Assembly: GCF_021531375.1 (NCBI RefSeq)
Contig: NZ_JADYTU010000011.1
Coordinates: 1-59,260, forward strand
Direction of reading: 5' to 3'
Length of the DNA stretch: 59,260 bases
Source: Pseudoflavonifractor phocaeensis
Lineage (GTDB): Bacteria > Bacillota > Clostridia > Oscillospirales > Oscillospiraceae
Shown: piece by piece, positions 10,292 to 18,551 of the stretch
Layout of the letters: every line of letters begins with the position of its first letter
Numbering within the stretch: the first letter of the stretch is position 1
Position numbers and translations under genes: made by a program
The notes under the pieces: model-generated
What the model was told of the DNA's origin: nothing
Databases searched by the model: none
What the model saw: only the letters and a program-made list of their open reading frames with translations

Positions 10292-11536
10292 CTACGGGGT
10301 ATCTGTTTCTTCCTGCTGCGGCGGCTCCTCGGGCAGGACCACGGTTCCCGGGACCTCCTTTCCGATCTCCTCCCGGCACTCGGCCATCAGCGTGACCCGG
10401 AGCAGCCCCCCTTCCACCCGGGCGGAGCAGGCGGAGGACTCCACCGTGCCGTCCTCCCCCACCAGCTGCTCCAGCCGGGCCGCCAGCTGGTTCTCCAGCA
10501 TGGTCTGAGCCGCCTCCAGATTTACCTCTACCGTCCGGGGGATGTACGCCCGGCGGACCTCCCGCTCCAGGGAGAGTGGCAGCGCCGCCCCTCCCGGCAG
10601 GACCGCCCGGCGGCTCCGGGTCACCTGGTCCCAGGCCTCCCAGTCCCCGCCGCCGTCCCATAGGGTGATCCGCCGTCCCAGCACACAGAGGGACCAGCGG
10701 CTCCGCTCCCCTCCGGTGTACTCCTTCACCACAGTCTGGGTGGGGATGACCGCTGTCAGCTCCCGCCAGGTCCTGGCCCACACCCGGCCCCGGGCGTGGG
10801 TTTGGTAGTACCGGGCGGGCAGATCGCTGTACTCCGGCGGCTCCATGGTCACCGTCCCGGAGATCAGCACCTCCCCCGCCAGCACCGTGTCCCCCTCCTG
10901 TACCACAGCGTCCCCCAGCTCCGCCTCCACATGGGTAATGATGCCGTCGGCCTCAGCTACTACATCGTAATACTCTTTCTCGTCCAGCCGCTTCGGTCTG
11001 GGCACCCGCTCCCGCACAATGACCTCCAGCCGGGTGCCGTGGAGGTTGATGCCCATCCAGGACAGGTCCTCCAGCTCCAGCATGGCCTCCTGGGCCACCT
11101 GCTGCCGGTCGATGGAGGGTCCGTACACCCCCGGCCGGACGCCCAACTGCCGCAGCTGGGTGAGAATGACGGCAGTGGGCACCCGGTCGTTGCCCGTCAC
11201 CTCAATGGTAAGCACGAACCGGGACAGCACCGCCACGGCGCACAGGGACAGGGCCAGTCCCGCCAGAAAGGCGTACCGGCTCCGGAACCGGAGGAGAAAA
11301 TCCGGCAGTCCCCGGCTTTTCTCCACCGTGACCTGACAGTCCACCCGCTCCGCCAGACGGCGCAGCAGGGACAGCGTCCGGCGGCGGGTGACAAAGCGCA
11401 GGGTGTTCCCGTCCAACCAGGTCACCGCCCAGAAATCCACCTGCTCCTGGGCGCAGAGATTGACCAGCCGCTCCGGGAACGGACCGGTGACGGTCAGCGT
11501 GACCATTCCCCGGAGAAAATTCATCAGCCACTTCAT
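10292..11536 (-). CDS. yqfD: sporulation protein YqfD
   Basis: A membrane-anchored sporulation protein of the YqfD family (414 aa, normal length). The N-terminal cytoplasmic part, about residues 1-85, has the MNFLRG and CAQEQVDFW pattern of the family. One membrane helix follows near residues 90-112, then a long extracytoplasmic domain with the motifs RVPTAVILTQL and GVRPGVYGPSID. In Bacillus the gene is under sporulation control; here that is inference. It lies 12 bp after yqfC. The last 25 residues are rich in glutamate and proline. Confidence 0.92.
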   Translation of the reverse strand: MKWLMNFLRGMVTLTVTGPFPERLVNLCAQEQVDFWAVTWLDGNTLRFVTRRRTLSLLRRLAERVDCQVTVEKSRGLPDFLLRFRSRYAFLAGLALSLCAVAVLSRFVLTIEVTGNDRVPTAVILTQLRQLGVRPGVYGPSIDRQQVAQEAMLELEDLSWMGINLHGTRLEVIVRERVPRPKRLDEKEYYDVVAEADGIITHVEAELGDAVVQEGDTVLAGEVLISGTVTMEPPEYSDLPARYYQTHARGRVWARTWRELTAVIPTQTVVKEYTGGERSRWSLCVLGRRITLWDGGGDWEAWDQVTRSRRAVLPGGAALPLSLEREVRRAYIPRTVEVNLEAAQTMLENQLAARLEQLVGEDGTVESSACSARVEGGLLRVTLMAECREEIGKEVPGTVVLPEEPPQQEETDTP

Positions 11537-11548
11537 GCTCCCGCCCCC

Positions 11549-11833
11549 TCAGCCCAGCTGGATCTGGGTGATCCTGCCGGTGACCAGAAGCTCCAGCCCA
11601 GTCATGGCCCGCAGCTCCAGGTCATGGCCGGTGATCTTGACCACGAAGGCTCCGCCGCTGACATGGATCTCCTCCGTCCCATAGGCCAGAATGCCCTTGT
11701 GGTTCTCCATGCGCAGCTCCCCGTCCCCCACCAGCTCCAGCCGGGGCAGTCCGGTCAGGGCGTCGGCGGGCAGATCCAGCAGCTCCGCCGTTTTTTCCAG
11801 CAGCCCGGGCCGGCGGGGTCTCTTATCTCCCAT
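11549..11833 (-). CDS. yqfC: sporulation protein YqfC
   Basis: A 94-residue protein of the YqfC family, almost always found directly upstream of yqfD. The middle and C-terminal parts show the family's beta-strand repeats, with ENHKGILAYGTEEI and the conserved ITGHDLELRAMT. The start ATG has AGGTGA at 6 nt, and this site is buried in a perfect hairpin (see 11840-11874), suggesting control of translation. The function is unknown beyond its link to sporulation. Confidence 0.9.
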   Translation of the reverse strand: MGDKRPRRPGLLEKTAELLDLPADALTGLPRLELVGDGELRMENHKGILAYGTEEIHVSGGAFVVKITGHDLELRAMTGLELLVTGRITQIQLG

Positions 11834-11839
11834 GAAAAA

Positions 11840-11874
11840 TCACCTCTCCCCTATTTGTATGACAGGGAGAGGTG
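11840..11874 (-). promoter_or_regulatory. hairpin covering the yqfC ribosome binding site
   Basis: A perfect 10-bp inverted repeat, CACCTCTCCC (11841-11850) and GGGAGAGGTG (11865-11874), with a 14-nt loop. On the minus strand the 3' arm contains the AGGTGA of yqfC, so the folded leader would hide the ribosome binding site. There is no T-run after the stem, so it is not a terminator. Confidence 0.6.
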
Positions 11875-11953
11875 AAACTTGTTATTATGTTCTTTCCTTT
11901 CTTAGATACATTTCTCAAAGATCAAATCTCACAGGGCGGCGGGCAGGACCAGG

Positions 11954-12331
11954 TCACGCAGCGCCATCTCCATCCAATGCTTCCTCCCTTACCGACACCG
12001 TTCTGTCCTCCTCCAGGGTCAGCCAAATGGGCCGTCCCCGGTAGCTTGCCGTCGCCCGGCCCAGGGGCCGGTCATTCTCGTCAGCCAGAGTGACGGTAAA
12101 CCGCCCTGTCTCCCCCTCCAGGGGAATCCCGAAGGTCTCGCCCCGCTCCAGCAGGGCCCGGCCCCCAGCGTCCCGCACCCCCATGGTCTGGTCCTCCCAG
12201 TCCAAGGCAACGGAGTAGATCACAGTTCCGCTGTCGTTGACCACGATCAGGTCACAGGGCTCCCCGCTTTCGCAACAAGCGGACAGGGACAGGCAGATGG
12301 CCGCCGTCAAAGTAATCAGAGCTCGTTTCAT
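11954..12331 (-). CDS. small putative lipoprotein
   Basis: A 125-residue exported protein. A short signal sequence starting MKRALITL ends in LSAC, a lipobox with the modified cysteine at 19; the motif ACCESGEPC adds more cysteines. The mature part looks like one small beta-rich domain (VNDSGTVIYSVALDWE), resembling copper-amine-oxidase-like or Ig-like add-on domains only in outline. I do not recognise the family. It lies 22 bp after the 153-residue anchored protein, in the cluster headed by the DUF2975/XRE pair. Confidence 0.65.
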   Translation of the reverse strand: MKRALITLTAAICLSLSACCESGEPCDLIVVNDSGTVIYSVALDWEDQTMGVRDAGGRALLERGETFGIPLEGETGRFTVTLADENDRPLGRATASYRGRPIWLTLEEDRTVSVREEALDGDGAA

Positions 12332-12353
12332 CTCGCTTCCTCCATCGCCTCGG

Positions 12354-12815
12354 TCAGAACCGGGCCTCGTAGTAATACCAGCAGGGAGCCAGCCGCTGAA
12401 CATAGCAGGTGTTGTCCCCCTCCGGCTCGTAATAGAGCCGGCCCTCGCCCTGTGCCTTCCAGTAGTCCCAGGCATCCCCCTGAAACCCCAGCGGACGGTC
12501 GTCGGGGACATAGTTCACCCCCCAATAGGCGGTGGAGGAGCCTAAGCCGGAGCCGTCGAAGGAGAACTCCACCACTGGAGTATCGGCATATTTTCCGTAA
12601 AGCATAATTCCTTTCCAGTCATTGGGCGGTGTAAGTTCTTCTGTGTTTCCTTGTTCCAGTGCCAGAAGTGCCAGCTTCTCCAGGGCGGGGCGGTCCGCCT
12701 CAAACCGGGCTGTCACCCTGTCCTGCGGGCTCTCCCGGCCCATATGCCAGCCCGCCAGCAAAATAGCGGCCGCCGCCAGCAGGACCCACAGACGCCGTTT
12801 TCCCTTTCGTGCCAT
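12354..12815 (-). CDS. membrane-anchored small protein, unknown
   Basis: A 153-residue protein with a basic start (MARKGKRR), one membrane helix at about residues 9-23 and an extracytoplasmic domain rich in tyrosine and tryptophan. No known family is recognised. Its ATG overlaps the TGA of the XRE gene (TGATG), with GGAGG 7 nt upstream; a GTG one codon earlier is possible. Translation is probably coupled to the regulator upstream. Confidence 0.65.
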   Translation of the reverse strand: MARKGKRRLWVLLAAAAILLAGWHMGRESPQDRVTARFEADRPALEKLALLALEQGNTEELTPPNDWKGIMLYGKYADTPVVEFSFDGSGLGSSTAYWGVNYVPDDRPLGFQGDAWDYWKAQGEGRLYYEPEGDNTCYVQRLAPCWYYYEARF

Positions 12816-13033
12816 CACCGCGCCTCCTCATCCGGGACGAACTCCAGAATGTCCCCCGGCTGGCAGTCCAGTGCGGCGCAGATGGCCTCCAGGGTGGAGA
12901 ACCGGATGGCCCGGGCCTTGTTGTTTTTCAGGATGGACAGGTTGGCCATGGTGATGTCCACCTTCTGGGCCAGCTCCCCCAGAGACATTTTCCGCTTTGC
13001 CATCATTACGTCCAGATTGACGACGATCCTCAT
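12815..13033 (-). CDS. XRE/Cro family regulator (YozG-like)
   Basis: A 72-residue single helix-turn-helix protein. The HTH covers about residues 14-60 (SLGELAQKVDITMANLSILK), and the ending CQPGDILEF is typical of the compact YozG-like regulators. These are usually paired with a DUF2975 membrane protein, as here: the DUF2975 gene ends 12 bp upstream. Likely an autoregulator of this small operon. Confidence 0.88.
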   Translation of the reverse strand: MRIVVNLDVMMAKRKMSLGELAQKVDITMANLSILKNNKARAIRFSTLEAICAALDCQPGDILEFVPDEEAR

Positions 13034-13045
13034 TTCCCCGCCCCC

Positions 13046-13639
13046 TCAGATGGTCAGATCCTGGTCTTCTTTCAGTTCCGCCGCCTGACGGAACAGGGCG
13101 GACATGACCTGGAACAGCAGACCCGCCATGAAAAAGGCCGGGACAAACAGCGTGTTATAGGTAAACAGCGGCGCCGCGTTTCTTTCCATCCACAACCATA
13201 GAATCAGGCGCACCAGAGCCGCGCCCGAGATCAGCCAACAGCAGATGGCGGCCCGCTTTAAGGCATGGGCATTGACCATCCGGAAGGGGTCACCCGCCAG
13301 AACGGTATTCAGCACCTTCTTGGCCTGCCACAGGATCAGTGCGGTGCAAATACCGCACAGCCAGTAGAACAGGGTCAGCAGCGAGGTGTACGCTTCCCCC
13401 CAAACGGCGGTCCAAGAGGTAAGGAAAACGACAGCTATGGGAAAATGCGCTTCGTTGCCCTGTCCCAGCCACATTTCTACTTCCTCCTTCACGGCCCGGA
13501 CCAGCAGACCTGGGCCGCCGTCGGACACATAGGCCACAATCCCGGGCACCAGCGGCAAACAGATCAGATTCAACACCAGCACAGCAAGGACCAGAACTCG
13601 GAGGACCTTTGCCAAATGCCGGACCGTATTCTTTTCCAT
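13046..13639 (-). CDS. DUF2975 family membrane protein
   Basis: A 197-residue integral membrane protein with four predicted helices (about residues 12-35, 75-100, 120-145 and 165-185). The DPF motif before the third helix is characteristic of DUF2975. Its role is unknown, but partnership with a YozG-like XRE regulator is a recurrent pair. The ATG at 13639 is chosen for AAGGGGG upstream and the basic N-terminus. It is the first gene after a good sigma-A promoter. Confidence 0.82.
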   Translation of the reverse strand: MEKNTVRHLAKVLRVLVLAVLVLNLICLPLVPGIVAYVSDGGPGLLVRAVKEEVEMWLGQGNEAHFPIAVVFLTSWTAVWGEAYTSLLTLFYWLCGICTALILWQAKKVLNTVLAGDPFRMVNAHALKRAAICCWLISGAALVRLILWLWMERNAAPLFTYNTLFVPAFFMAGLLFQVMSALFRQAAELKEDQDLTI

Positions 13640-13664
13640 GGAAGATTCCCCCTTTTGTGGCCTC

Positions 13665-13693
13665 ATCTTATCATCGCGAAAATTGACTGTCAA
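13665..13693 (-). promoter_or_regulatory. promoter of the DUF2975 operon, with overlapping palindrome
   Basis: On the minus strand, TTGACA (13688-13693) and TAAGAT (13665-13670) are 17 bp apart. The -35 box is part of a small palindrome TTGAC-T-GTCAA (13683-13693), a possible regulator site. The transcript would start about 20 nt before the coding region. Confidence 0.7.
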
Positions 13694-13733
13694 TATATTT
13701 TTATTGTTTTTCGATAAAATTAAGAAATAGAAA

Positions 13734-13752
13734 AACCCGGCCAGGCCGGGTT
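13734..13752 (-). terminator. terminator of the DUF2804/metalloprotease operon
   Basis: A stem AACCCGG/CCGGGTT (13734-13740 with 13746-13752), followed on the minus strand by TTTTTC. It lies 4 bp past the stop codon of the YgjP-like gene. Confidence 0.75.
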
Positions 13753-13755
13753 CTC

Positions 13756-14370
13756 CTAAGTGATCTCCTGTCGTTCCAGGGCGGCAACACAGCTCTTCAG
13801 CTCCTTCCGCCGCTGCCGCCAGTCGGGCATGAGGGCGTCCATTTTTTGGTAAAATCCGGGACCGTGGTCGTGGTGAAGGAAGTGGACCAGCTCATGGAGG
13901 GCCACATAGTCCCGCAGGCGCTCCGGGCACCGGGCCAGAGCGGTGTTCAGCGTAATGTAGCCCTGCCGCCAATGGCAGTTGCCCCACTGGCTTCGCATGG
14001 CCCGCAGCTTCAGCTCCGGCATGACCACGCCCAGCGGGGCGGTCAGAGGGTAGACCCGGGCCAGGGCCTCCTCCAGCATCTCCCGGCACTTCTCCCTGGA
14101 GGGGAGCGGCGGCAGCTCGGGCGCTTCGGCCTGACGGGCCCGGGCCGCCGTGATCCACGCCCACTTCTCCCGCACCATCTGGTCCGCCCGGCTATCTGGG
14201 CAGCCGTAGGGGATGGACAGGCTCAGAGCGCCCCCCGCCCCCATCCGAAGATTCAGGTTCTTGACCCGCTTTCGGACCAGTGTGTAGATGATGATGCCCC
14301 CGGGGGTGTCCACCATCCGGGTCTGCCCGGGGCCGGGACTCCCCCGCCGGGCCGGATGATGACTCACCAC
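13756..14370 (-). CDS. YgjP-like (DUF45/SprT-type) zinc metallopeptidase
   Basis: A 204-residue protein of the YgjP/DUF45 family, related to minigluzincins and SprT. The zinc motif HELVHFLHHDHGPGF gives HExxH plus a third histidine, preceded by the conserved SQWGNCHW and followed by MPDWRQRR. The N-terminal part has the usual VRKRVKNLNLR strand. The start is a GTG overlapping the stop of the DUF2804 gene, chosen because AAGGTGG lies 7 nt upstream. The cellular substrate is unknown. Confidence 0.85.
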   Translation of the reverse strand: MVSHHPARRGSPGPGQTRMVDTPGGIIIYTLVRKRVKNLNLRMGAGGALSLSIPYGCPDSRADQMVREKWAWITAARARQAEAPELPPLPSREKCREMLEEALARVYPLTAPLGVVMPELKLRAMRSQWGNCHWRQGYITLNTALARCPERLRDYVALHELVHFLHHDHGPGFYQKMDALMPDWRQRRKELKSCVAALERQEIT

Positions 14371-15410
14371 TTGTTGACCACCTTTTCCGCAAAGCCCGTC
14401 AGGTCCCGGAACTGGAGGGTCTCCCCGTGGTCCAGCACCGCCCGCCCGGTGAAGCGGCCAAAGACCTGGTGCTGGTCCGACTTGAGTACCTTCACGTCGG
14501 TACAGGCCGCCCGGTCCAGAATGGGCCGAAACTCCATCTCCAGCCGGCCGTCGTCACTGGTGAAGGTCCAGGGGGACAGCCAGTCCTCCCGCCCCGGCTT
14601 TCCGGGGATATGGAACTTCACATGGGACAGCTTATGGACCTTTCCGCCATAGATCAGCGCGTTCTCCGTGGCGGCGGAGCCGTCTCCAAAGCCATAGCCC
14701 AGGTTGAAGCCGAAGAGCTCCCCATCCACCAGACCGGAGGCGGAGCTCCAGTACCAGGTATTTTTGTAGGTCCACACGCCCCGGCCCCAATCCAGCACGG
14801 CGAAGGAATCGGCGGGGTCGAAGCGGTAGGTCTCCTCCCCCAGCGTCACCGTCCCAGCCGCCCGCAGGCAGTTGATCTTCCGGTTGTAATAGAAGTGCCC
14901 CGGTTTGTCAAAGGGGGTGCAGATGACCACGGACTCCTCCGGCTGGTCAAAGAGAGTCACGCTGCCCTGGATGGTCCGGTCCTCCCGGAAGTGCTCCATT
15001 TGGAATACCAGCTGCCGGGTCGGGCCCAGTTCCTTGCCGTCGGTGTGGAGGAAGGTCAGGCCATAGCCCTTCCCGGAGCTGGCCGTGGTCCCCCGGTCGG
15101 CGGAGGCGGGCAGACCGGTGTGGCCCAGGGGCAGCACCCGCATGGGGCTTTTGGTCACCTGCCATCCCTCCTGAAAGTCCATCCAAGAAACGGAGTCCAG
15201 GCCCATATATCCGTTGTCCGCCACGGTCAGCGCCAGGGCAAAGCGGTCATTGGCAATCAGATAGTAGTCCCACTCCTTGATCCGCAGCGGAGAGGCCTTG
15301 ATGGCCTTGCGCTCATAGACCGGGTAGGGCTGTCTGGCCCAGCCCGCCTGGGTCAGCTCCCCCTTTTCGCTGAGCAGGGGGATGGTCTTTGTGATCTCAT
15401 GCTGCCACAT
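14364..15410 (-). CDS. DUF2804 family protein
   Basis: A 348-residue soluble protein matching DUF2804: the conserved DWGRGVWTYKNTWYW block at about residues 208-222, the earlier NRKINCL segment and the C-terminal FGRFTGR block. Many tryptophans and tyrosines suggest a carbohydrate- or lipid-binding beta-sandwich, but no function is established. It is translationally coupled to the metalloprotease gene downstream. The 165-bp gap to ylbJ is divergent and I see no convincing promoter in it. Confidence 0.85.
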   Translation of the reverse strand: MWQHEITKTIPLLSEKGELTQAGWARQPYPVYERKAIKASPLRIKEWDYYLIANDRFALALTVADNGYMGLDSVSWMDFQEGWQVTKSPMRVLPLGHTGLPASADRGTTASSGKGYGLTFLHTDGKELGPTRQLVFQMEHFREDRTIQGSVTLFDQPEESVVICTPFDKPGHFYYNRKINCLRAAGTVTLGEETYRFDPADSFAVLDWGRGVWTYKNTWYWSSASGLVDGELFGFNLGYGFGDGSAATENALIYGGKVHKLSHVKFHIPGKPGREDWLSPWTFTSDDGRLEMEFRPILDRAACTDVKVLKSDQHQVFGRFTGRAVLDHGETLQFRDLTGFAEKVVNKW

Positions 15411-15575
15411 GGCATGTCACCTCATTTCCTGCCCCCATTATACCCCGTTTCCTCCACGGGAGCAATTCTTTTTCCCGGACAGGCAAACCCGGAACCCATC
15501 ACACATATATAAGTTACGGTCCGCCCTCCTTGCTGGAGGACGGCGCCGCAGCTTACCCTGTTGGGAGGTGATCTC

Positions 15576-16754
15576 ATGGGCCGTCTGATCGGTAAGCGGA
15601 AATACCGGGACCTGTTCCTGGGGGTTGGGCTACTTCTGGCCGCGGGGGCGCTGGTGGCCTGGCCCCGGCAGGCCATGGCCGCCATGCGGGATGGTCTGAG
15701 CCTGTGCGGAAACGTGATCATTCCCTCCCTGTTTCCCTTCTTCGTCCTGTCCTCCCTGGTGGTGGAGCTGGGCATGTCCCGGTATCTGGGCAGACTGCTG
15801 GAGCCGGTGATGGTCCCCCTGTTCCAGGTCAACGGGGCCTGCGCCTCCGCCCTGGCTCTGGGCATCATCGGGGGCTACCCCGTGGGGGCCCGGACCGCCA
15901 TTCACCTGTACCAGAACGGCCAGTGCTCCCGGACGGAGGCGGAGCGGCTGCTGGCCTTCTGCAATAACTGCGGCCCCGCCTTCATCCTGGGCGTGGTGGG
16001 GGCCGGGGTGTTCGGCAGCGGACGGGCGGGGCTGGTCCTCTATCTGGGCCATCTGACCGCCTCACTGCTGGTAGGGCTGATTTTCCGGTTCTACCGCTCC
16101 GGCGAGGGCCCGCGGCAGGCCGGAACGGGCCATGTCCAGTTCCAGACGGCCAGCGTCACCGCCGCTTTCACCGGCTCGGTCCTCAACGCCCTTCAGTCCA
16201 CGTTGAACATCTGCGCCTTCATCCTCTTTTTCACGGTGGTCATCCGGATGCTGTCCCTCTCCGGAGTGATGGCCGCCCTTGCCCGTCTGCTTTCTGCCCT
16301 GCTGGCCCCCTTGGGCCTCTCCCAGACCTGGGCGGAACGGCTGCTCACCGGACTGCTGGAGGTCTCCTCCGGCGTGTCCTCTCTCACCGACGGCTCCCTC
16401 ACCAGGCGGATGTCCATGGCCGCCTTTATGCTGGGCTGGGCGGGAGTCTCCGTCCACTGCCAAGTCATGGCCTTTCTGGGAGACAGCGGCCTGTCTCTGC
16501 GGACCTACCTGGCGGGAAAGACCCTGCACGGCCTGTTCTCTGCCCTCCTCATGGGCGCTCTGGCCCGCCTGCTGCCCATGGACACGCCGGCCTCCGCCTA
16601 TCTGGCAGAGCAGACCGAGGCCATCGCCTGCATGGACTTCCACCAGGCCCTGACCATTTCCGCCGCTGCGGCCTGGGCGGTCTGGCTTCTCTTTCTTCTG
16701 CTGACCGCCTGGGTGGTGAAGCGAAGCGGACACAGACGAATGAGCGCCATGTAA
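15576..16754 (+). CDS. ylbJ: sporulation integral membrane protein YlbJ
   Basis: A 392-residue polytopic membrane protein with about eight helices, of the nucleoside-recognition (Gate) superfamily. Conserved pieces are PSLFPFFVLSSLV, GGYPVGAR and CNNCGPAFILGVVG. In Bacillus YlbJ is needed for heat-resistant spores. The ATG at 15576 follows GGGAGG by 8 nt; an in-frame TTG at 15561 lies before that site and is rejected. It is transcribed divergently from the DUF2804 gene. Confidence 0.92.
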   Translation: MGRLIGKRKYRDLFLGVGLLLAAGALVAWPRQAMAAMRDGLSLCGNVIIPSLFPFFVLSSLVVELGMSRYLGRLLEPVMVPLFQVNGACASALALGIIGGYPVGARTAIHLYQNGQCSRTEAERLLAFCNNCGPAFILGVVGAGVFGSGRAGLVLYLGHLTASLLVGLIFRFYRSGEGPRQAGTGHVQFQTASVTAAFTGSVLNALQSTLNICAFILFFTVVIRMLSLSGVMAALARLLSALLAPLGLSQTWAERLLTGLLEVSSGVSSLTDGSLTRRMSMAAFMLGWAGVSVHCQVMAFLGDSGLSLRTYLAGKTLHGLFSALLMGALARLLPMDTPASAYLAEQTEAIACMDFHQALTISAAAAWAVWLLFLLLTAWVVKRSGHRRMSAM

Positions 16755-16794
16755 GGAGCAGTTCAGAAAATCCGGCCGGTCTTGGCCGGAAGGC

Positions 16795-16823
16795 TTGCGG
16801 CTTTGTTCAATCCGCATTATAAT
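16795..16823 (+). promoter_or_regulatory. sigma-A promoter of the 70-aa gene
   Basis: TTGCGG (16795-16800) and TATAAT (16818-16823) are 17 bp apart, 32 nt before the start codon. The core shares the words CTTGCGGCTTTGTTC and GCATTATAATAG with the promoter at 36532-36560. Confidence 0.8.
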
Positions 16824-16854
16824 AGGGGCAGTAACGGAAAAGGGAGAGTGCCCC

Positions 16855-17067
16855 ATGAATCTGTTCCAGAAGAAGATCGAGCCCCGCTGTACTTACTGCG
16901 TCCATGGCCGTGCCATGGGGGAGGACCAGGTGGTGTGCCCCAAGAAGGGCGTCATGGCCGCCGGGTCCCACTGCCGCTCCTTCAAATATGACCCGCTGAA
17001 GCGGGTTCCCCCCCGCCCCGCCAAGTTCAGCGGCGGCGGACTGAGCGGCGACGACTTTAAGCTGTAA
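16855..17067 (+). CDS. small cysteine-containing protein, unknown
   Basis: A 70-residue basic protein with the spacing C-x2-C at residues 12-15, then single cysteines near 28 and 40, which could form one zinc site. The tail is rich in proline and glycine (VPPRPAKFSGGG). No signal or membrane segment. It is monocistronic, with its own strong promoter and terminator and an AAGGGAG site, so it is probably well expressed. I recognise it only as the kind of short conserved protein found in Oscillospiraceae. Confidence 0.7.
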   Translation: MNLFQKKIEPRCTYCVHGRAMGEDQVVCPKKGVMAAGSHCRSFKYDPLKRVPPRPAKFSGGGLSGDDFKL

Positions 17068-17077
17068 AAATCACGCG

Positions 17078-17099
17078 CCCCGGAGCAGCCGCTCCGGGG
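17078..17099 (+). terminator. terminator of the 70-aa gene
   Basis: A stem CCCCGGAGC/GCTCCGGGG with a 4-nt loop (AGCC), followed by TCTTTGTTG on the plus strand, 10 bp after the stop codon. Confidence 0.75.
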
Positions 17100-17120
17100 T
17101 CTTTGTTGCATATAGAAAAA

Positions 17121-17151
17121 CAGAGCCGCATGGATATTCCATGCGGCTCTG
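17121..17151 (-). terminator. terminator of the nfnAB-like operon
   Basis: A perfect 14-bp stem (17121-17134 with 17138-17151) with a 3-nt loop (TAT), followed on the minus strand by TTTTTC. It lies 14 bp after the stop codon of the downstream subunit. Confidence 0.85.
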
Positions 17152-17165
17152 AATCATTGCACTGC

Positions 17166-18551
17166 TTACTTCTTGCTCTGAATGTACTCGTCGATGGACT
17201 TGGCGGCGCTCTTGCCGGCGCCCATGGCCAGGATGACGGTGGCGGCGCCGGTGGCGGCGTCACCGCCGGCAAAGATGCCGGGGACAGAGGTGGCGCCAGT
17301 CTCGTCGGCGGCCACGCAGCCCTTGCGGGTCTCCTCCAGGCCGGGGGTCCCGGAATAGCTCATCTTGTTGGCCTGAGTGCCCAGGGCCATGATGACGGCG
17401 TCCACCTCGGTCTTGAACTCGCTGCCCTCGATGACCACGGGGCGGCGGCGGCCGGAGGCGTCGGGCTCGCCCAGCTCCATCTTCACACAGGTGATGGACT
17501 GGACATGGTTCTTCTCATCGCCCTCGATGGAGATGGGGTTGGTGAGCAGGTCGAAGATGATGCCCTCCTCCTTGGCGTGGTGGACCTCCTCGGCACGGGC
17601 GGGGAGCTCGGCCTCGGAACGGCGGTAGACGATATGGACCTCGGCGCCCAGGCGCTTGGCGCAGCGGGCGGCGTCCATGGCCACGTTGCCGCCGCCGACG
17701 ACGGCTACCTTCTTGTTGTGCAGGATGGGGGTTGCGGCGTCCTCCTTGTAGGCCTTCATCAGGTTGATGCGGGTCAGGTACTCGTTGGCGGAGTACACAC
17801 CCACCAGGGACTCGCCGGGGATCTTCATGAACATGGGCAGACCGGCCCCGGAGCCGATGAACACGGCCTCATAGCCCATCTCGAACAGCTCGGTGATGGT
17901 CAGCACCTTGCCGATAACCATATTCAGCTCGATATCCACGCCCATCTTCTCCAGGTTGGCCACCTCGCGCTTGACGATGGCCTTGGGGAGACGGAACTCG
18001 GGGATGCCGTAGCTCAGCACGCCGCCGGGGGTGTGGAAGGCCTCGAAGACGGAGACCTCATAGCCCTTGCGGGCCAGCTCGCCGGCGCAGGTCAGACCGG
18101 CGGGGCCGGAGCCGATGACGGCTACCTTGTGGCCGTTCTTGGGAGCGGTGGCAACGTTGGCGATGCCGTGCTCCGCGGCCCAGTCGGCCACGAAGCGCTC
18201 CACACGGCCGATGGACACGGGCTCGCCCTTGACGCCCCGGACGCACTTGCCCTCGCACTGGTTCTCCTGAGGGCAGACGCGGCCGGAGATGGCGGGCAGG
18301 GCGTTGGCGTTGGACAGGATCTCATAGGCGGCGGCGATGTCGCCCTCGGCCACCTTGGCCAGGAAGTCAGGGATGGGGATACCCACGGGGCAGCCGCTGA
18401 CACAGGCGGGGTTCTTGCAGTGGATGCAGCGCTGGGCCTCGTTCATGGCCTGCTCCAGGGTGTAACCCAGGGCCACTTCTTTAAAATTGGCGTTACGGAC
18501 ATTGGGCTCCTGCTCCGGCATGGGAGTCTTGGTCATCTGCATGTTAGCCAT
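17166..18551 (-). CDS. nfnB: NADPH-dependent oxidoreductase subunit, NfnB/GltA-like
   Basis: A 461-residue FAD/NADPH oxidoreductase of the glutamate-synthase small-subunit family. The N-terminal iron-sulfur part has C42, C45, C50 and C54 (CIHCKNPAC then GCP) and C93, C99 and C103. An FAD-binding GSGPAGLTCAGEL follows near residue 147, and the NADPH-binding GGGNVAMD lies later. Alone such proteins are often called GltA. Here the gene overlaps an NfnA-like partner by 8 nt, which points to NfnAB, the bifurcating ferredoxin:NADP+ reductase that links NADH, ferredoxin and NADPH pools. A SudAB-type role is the alternative. Confidence 0.9.
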   Translation of the reverse strand: MANMQMTKTPMPEQEPNVRNANFKEVALGYTLEQAMNEAQRCIHCKNPACVSGCPVGIPIPDFLAKVAEGDIAAAYEILSNANALPAISGRVCPQENQCEGKCVRGVKGEPVSIGRVERFVADWAAEHGIANVATAPKNGHKVAVIGSGPAGLTCAGELARKGYEVSVFEAFHTPGGVLSYGIPEFRLPKAIVKREVANLEKMGVDIELNMVIGKVLTITELFEMGYEAVFIGSGAGLPMFMKIPGESLVGVYSANEYLTRINLMKAYKEDAATPILHNKKVAVVGGGNVAMDAARCAKRLGAEVHIVYRRSEAELPARAEEVHHAKEEGIIFDLLTNPISIEGDEKNHVQSITCVKMELGEPDASGRRRPVVIEGSEFKTEVDAVIMALGTQANKMSYSGTPGLEETRKGCVAADETGATSVPGIFAGGDAATGAATVILAMGAGKSAAKSIDEYIQSKK

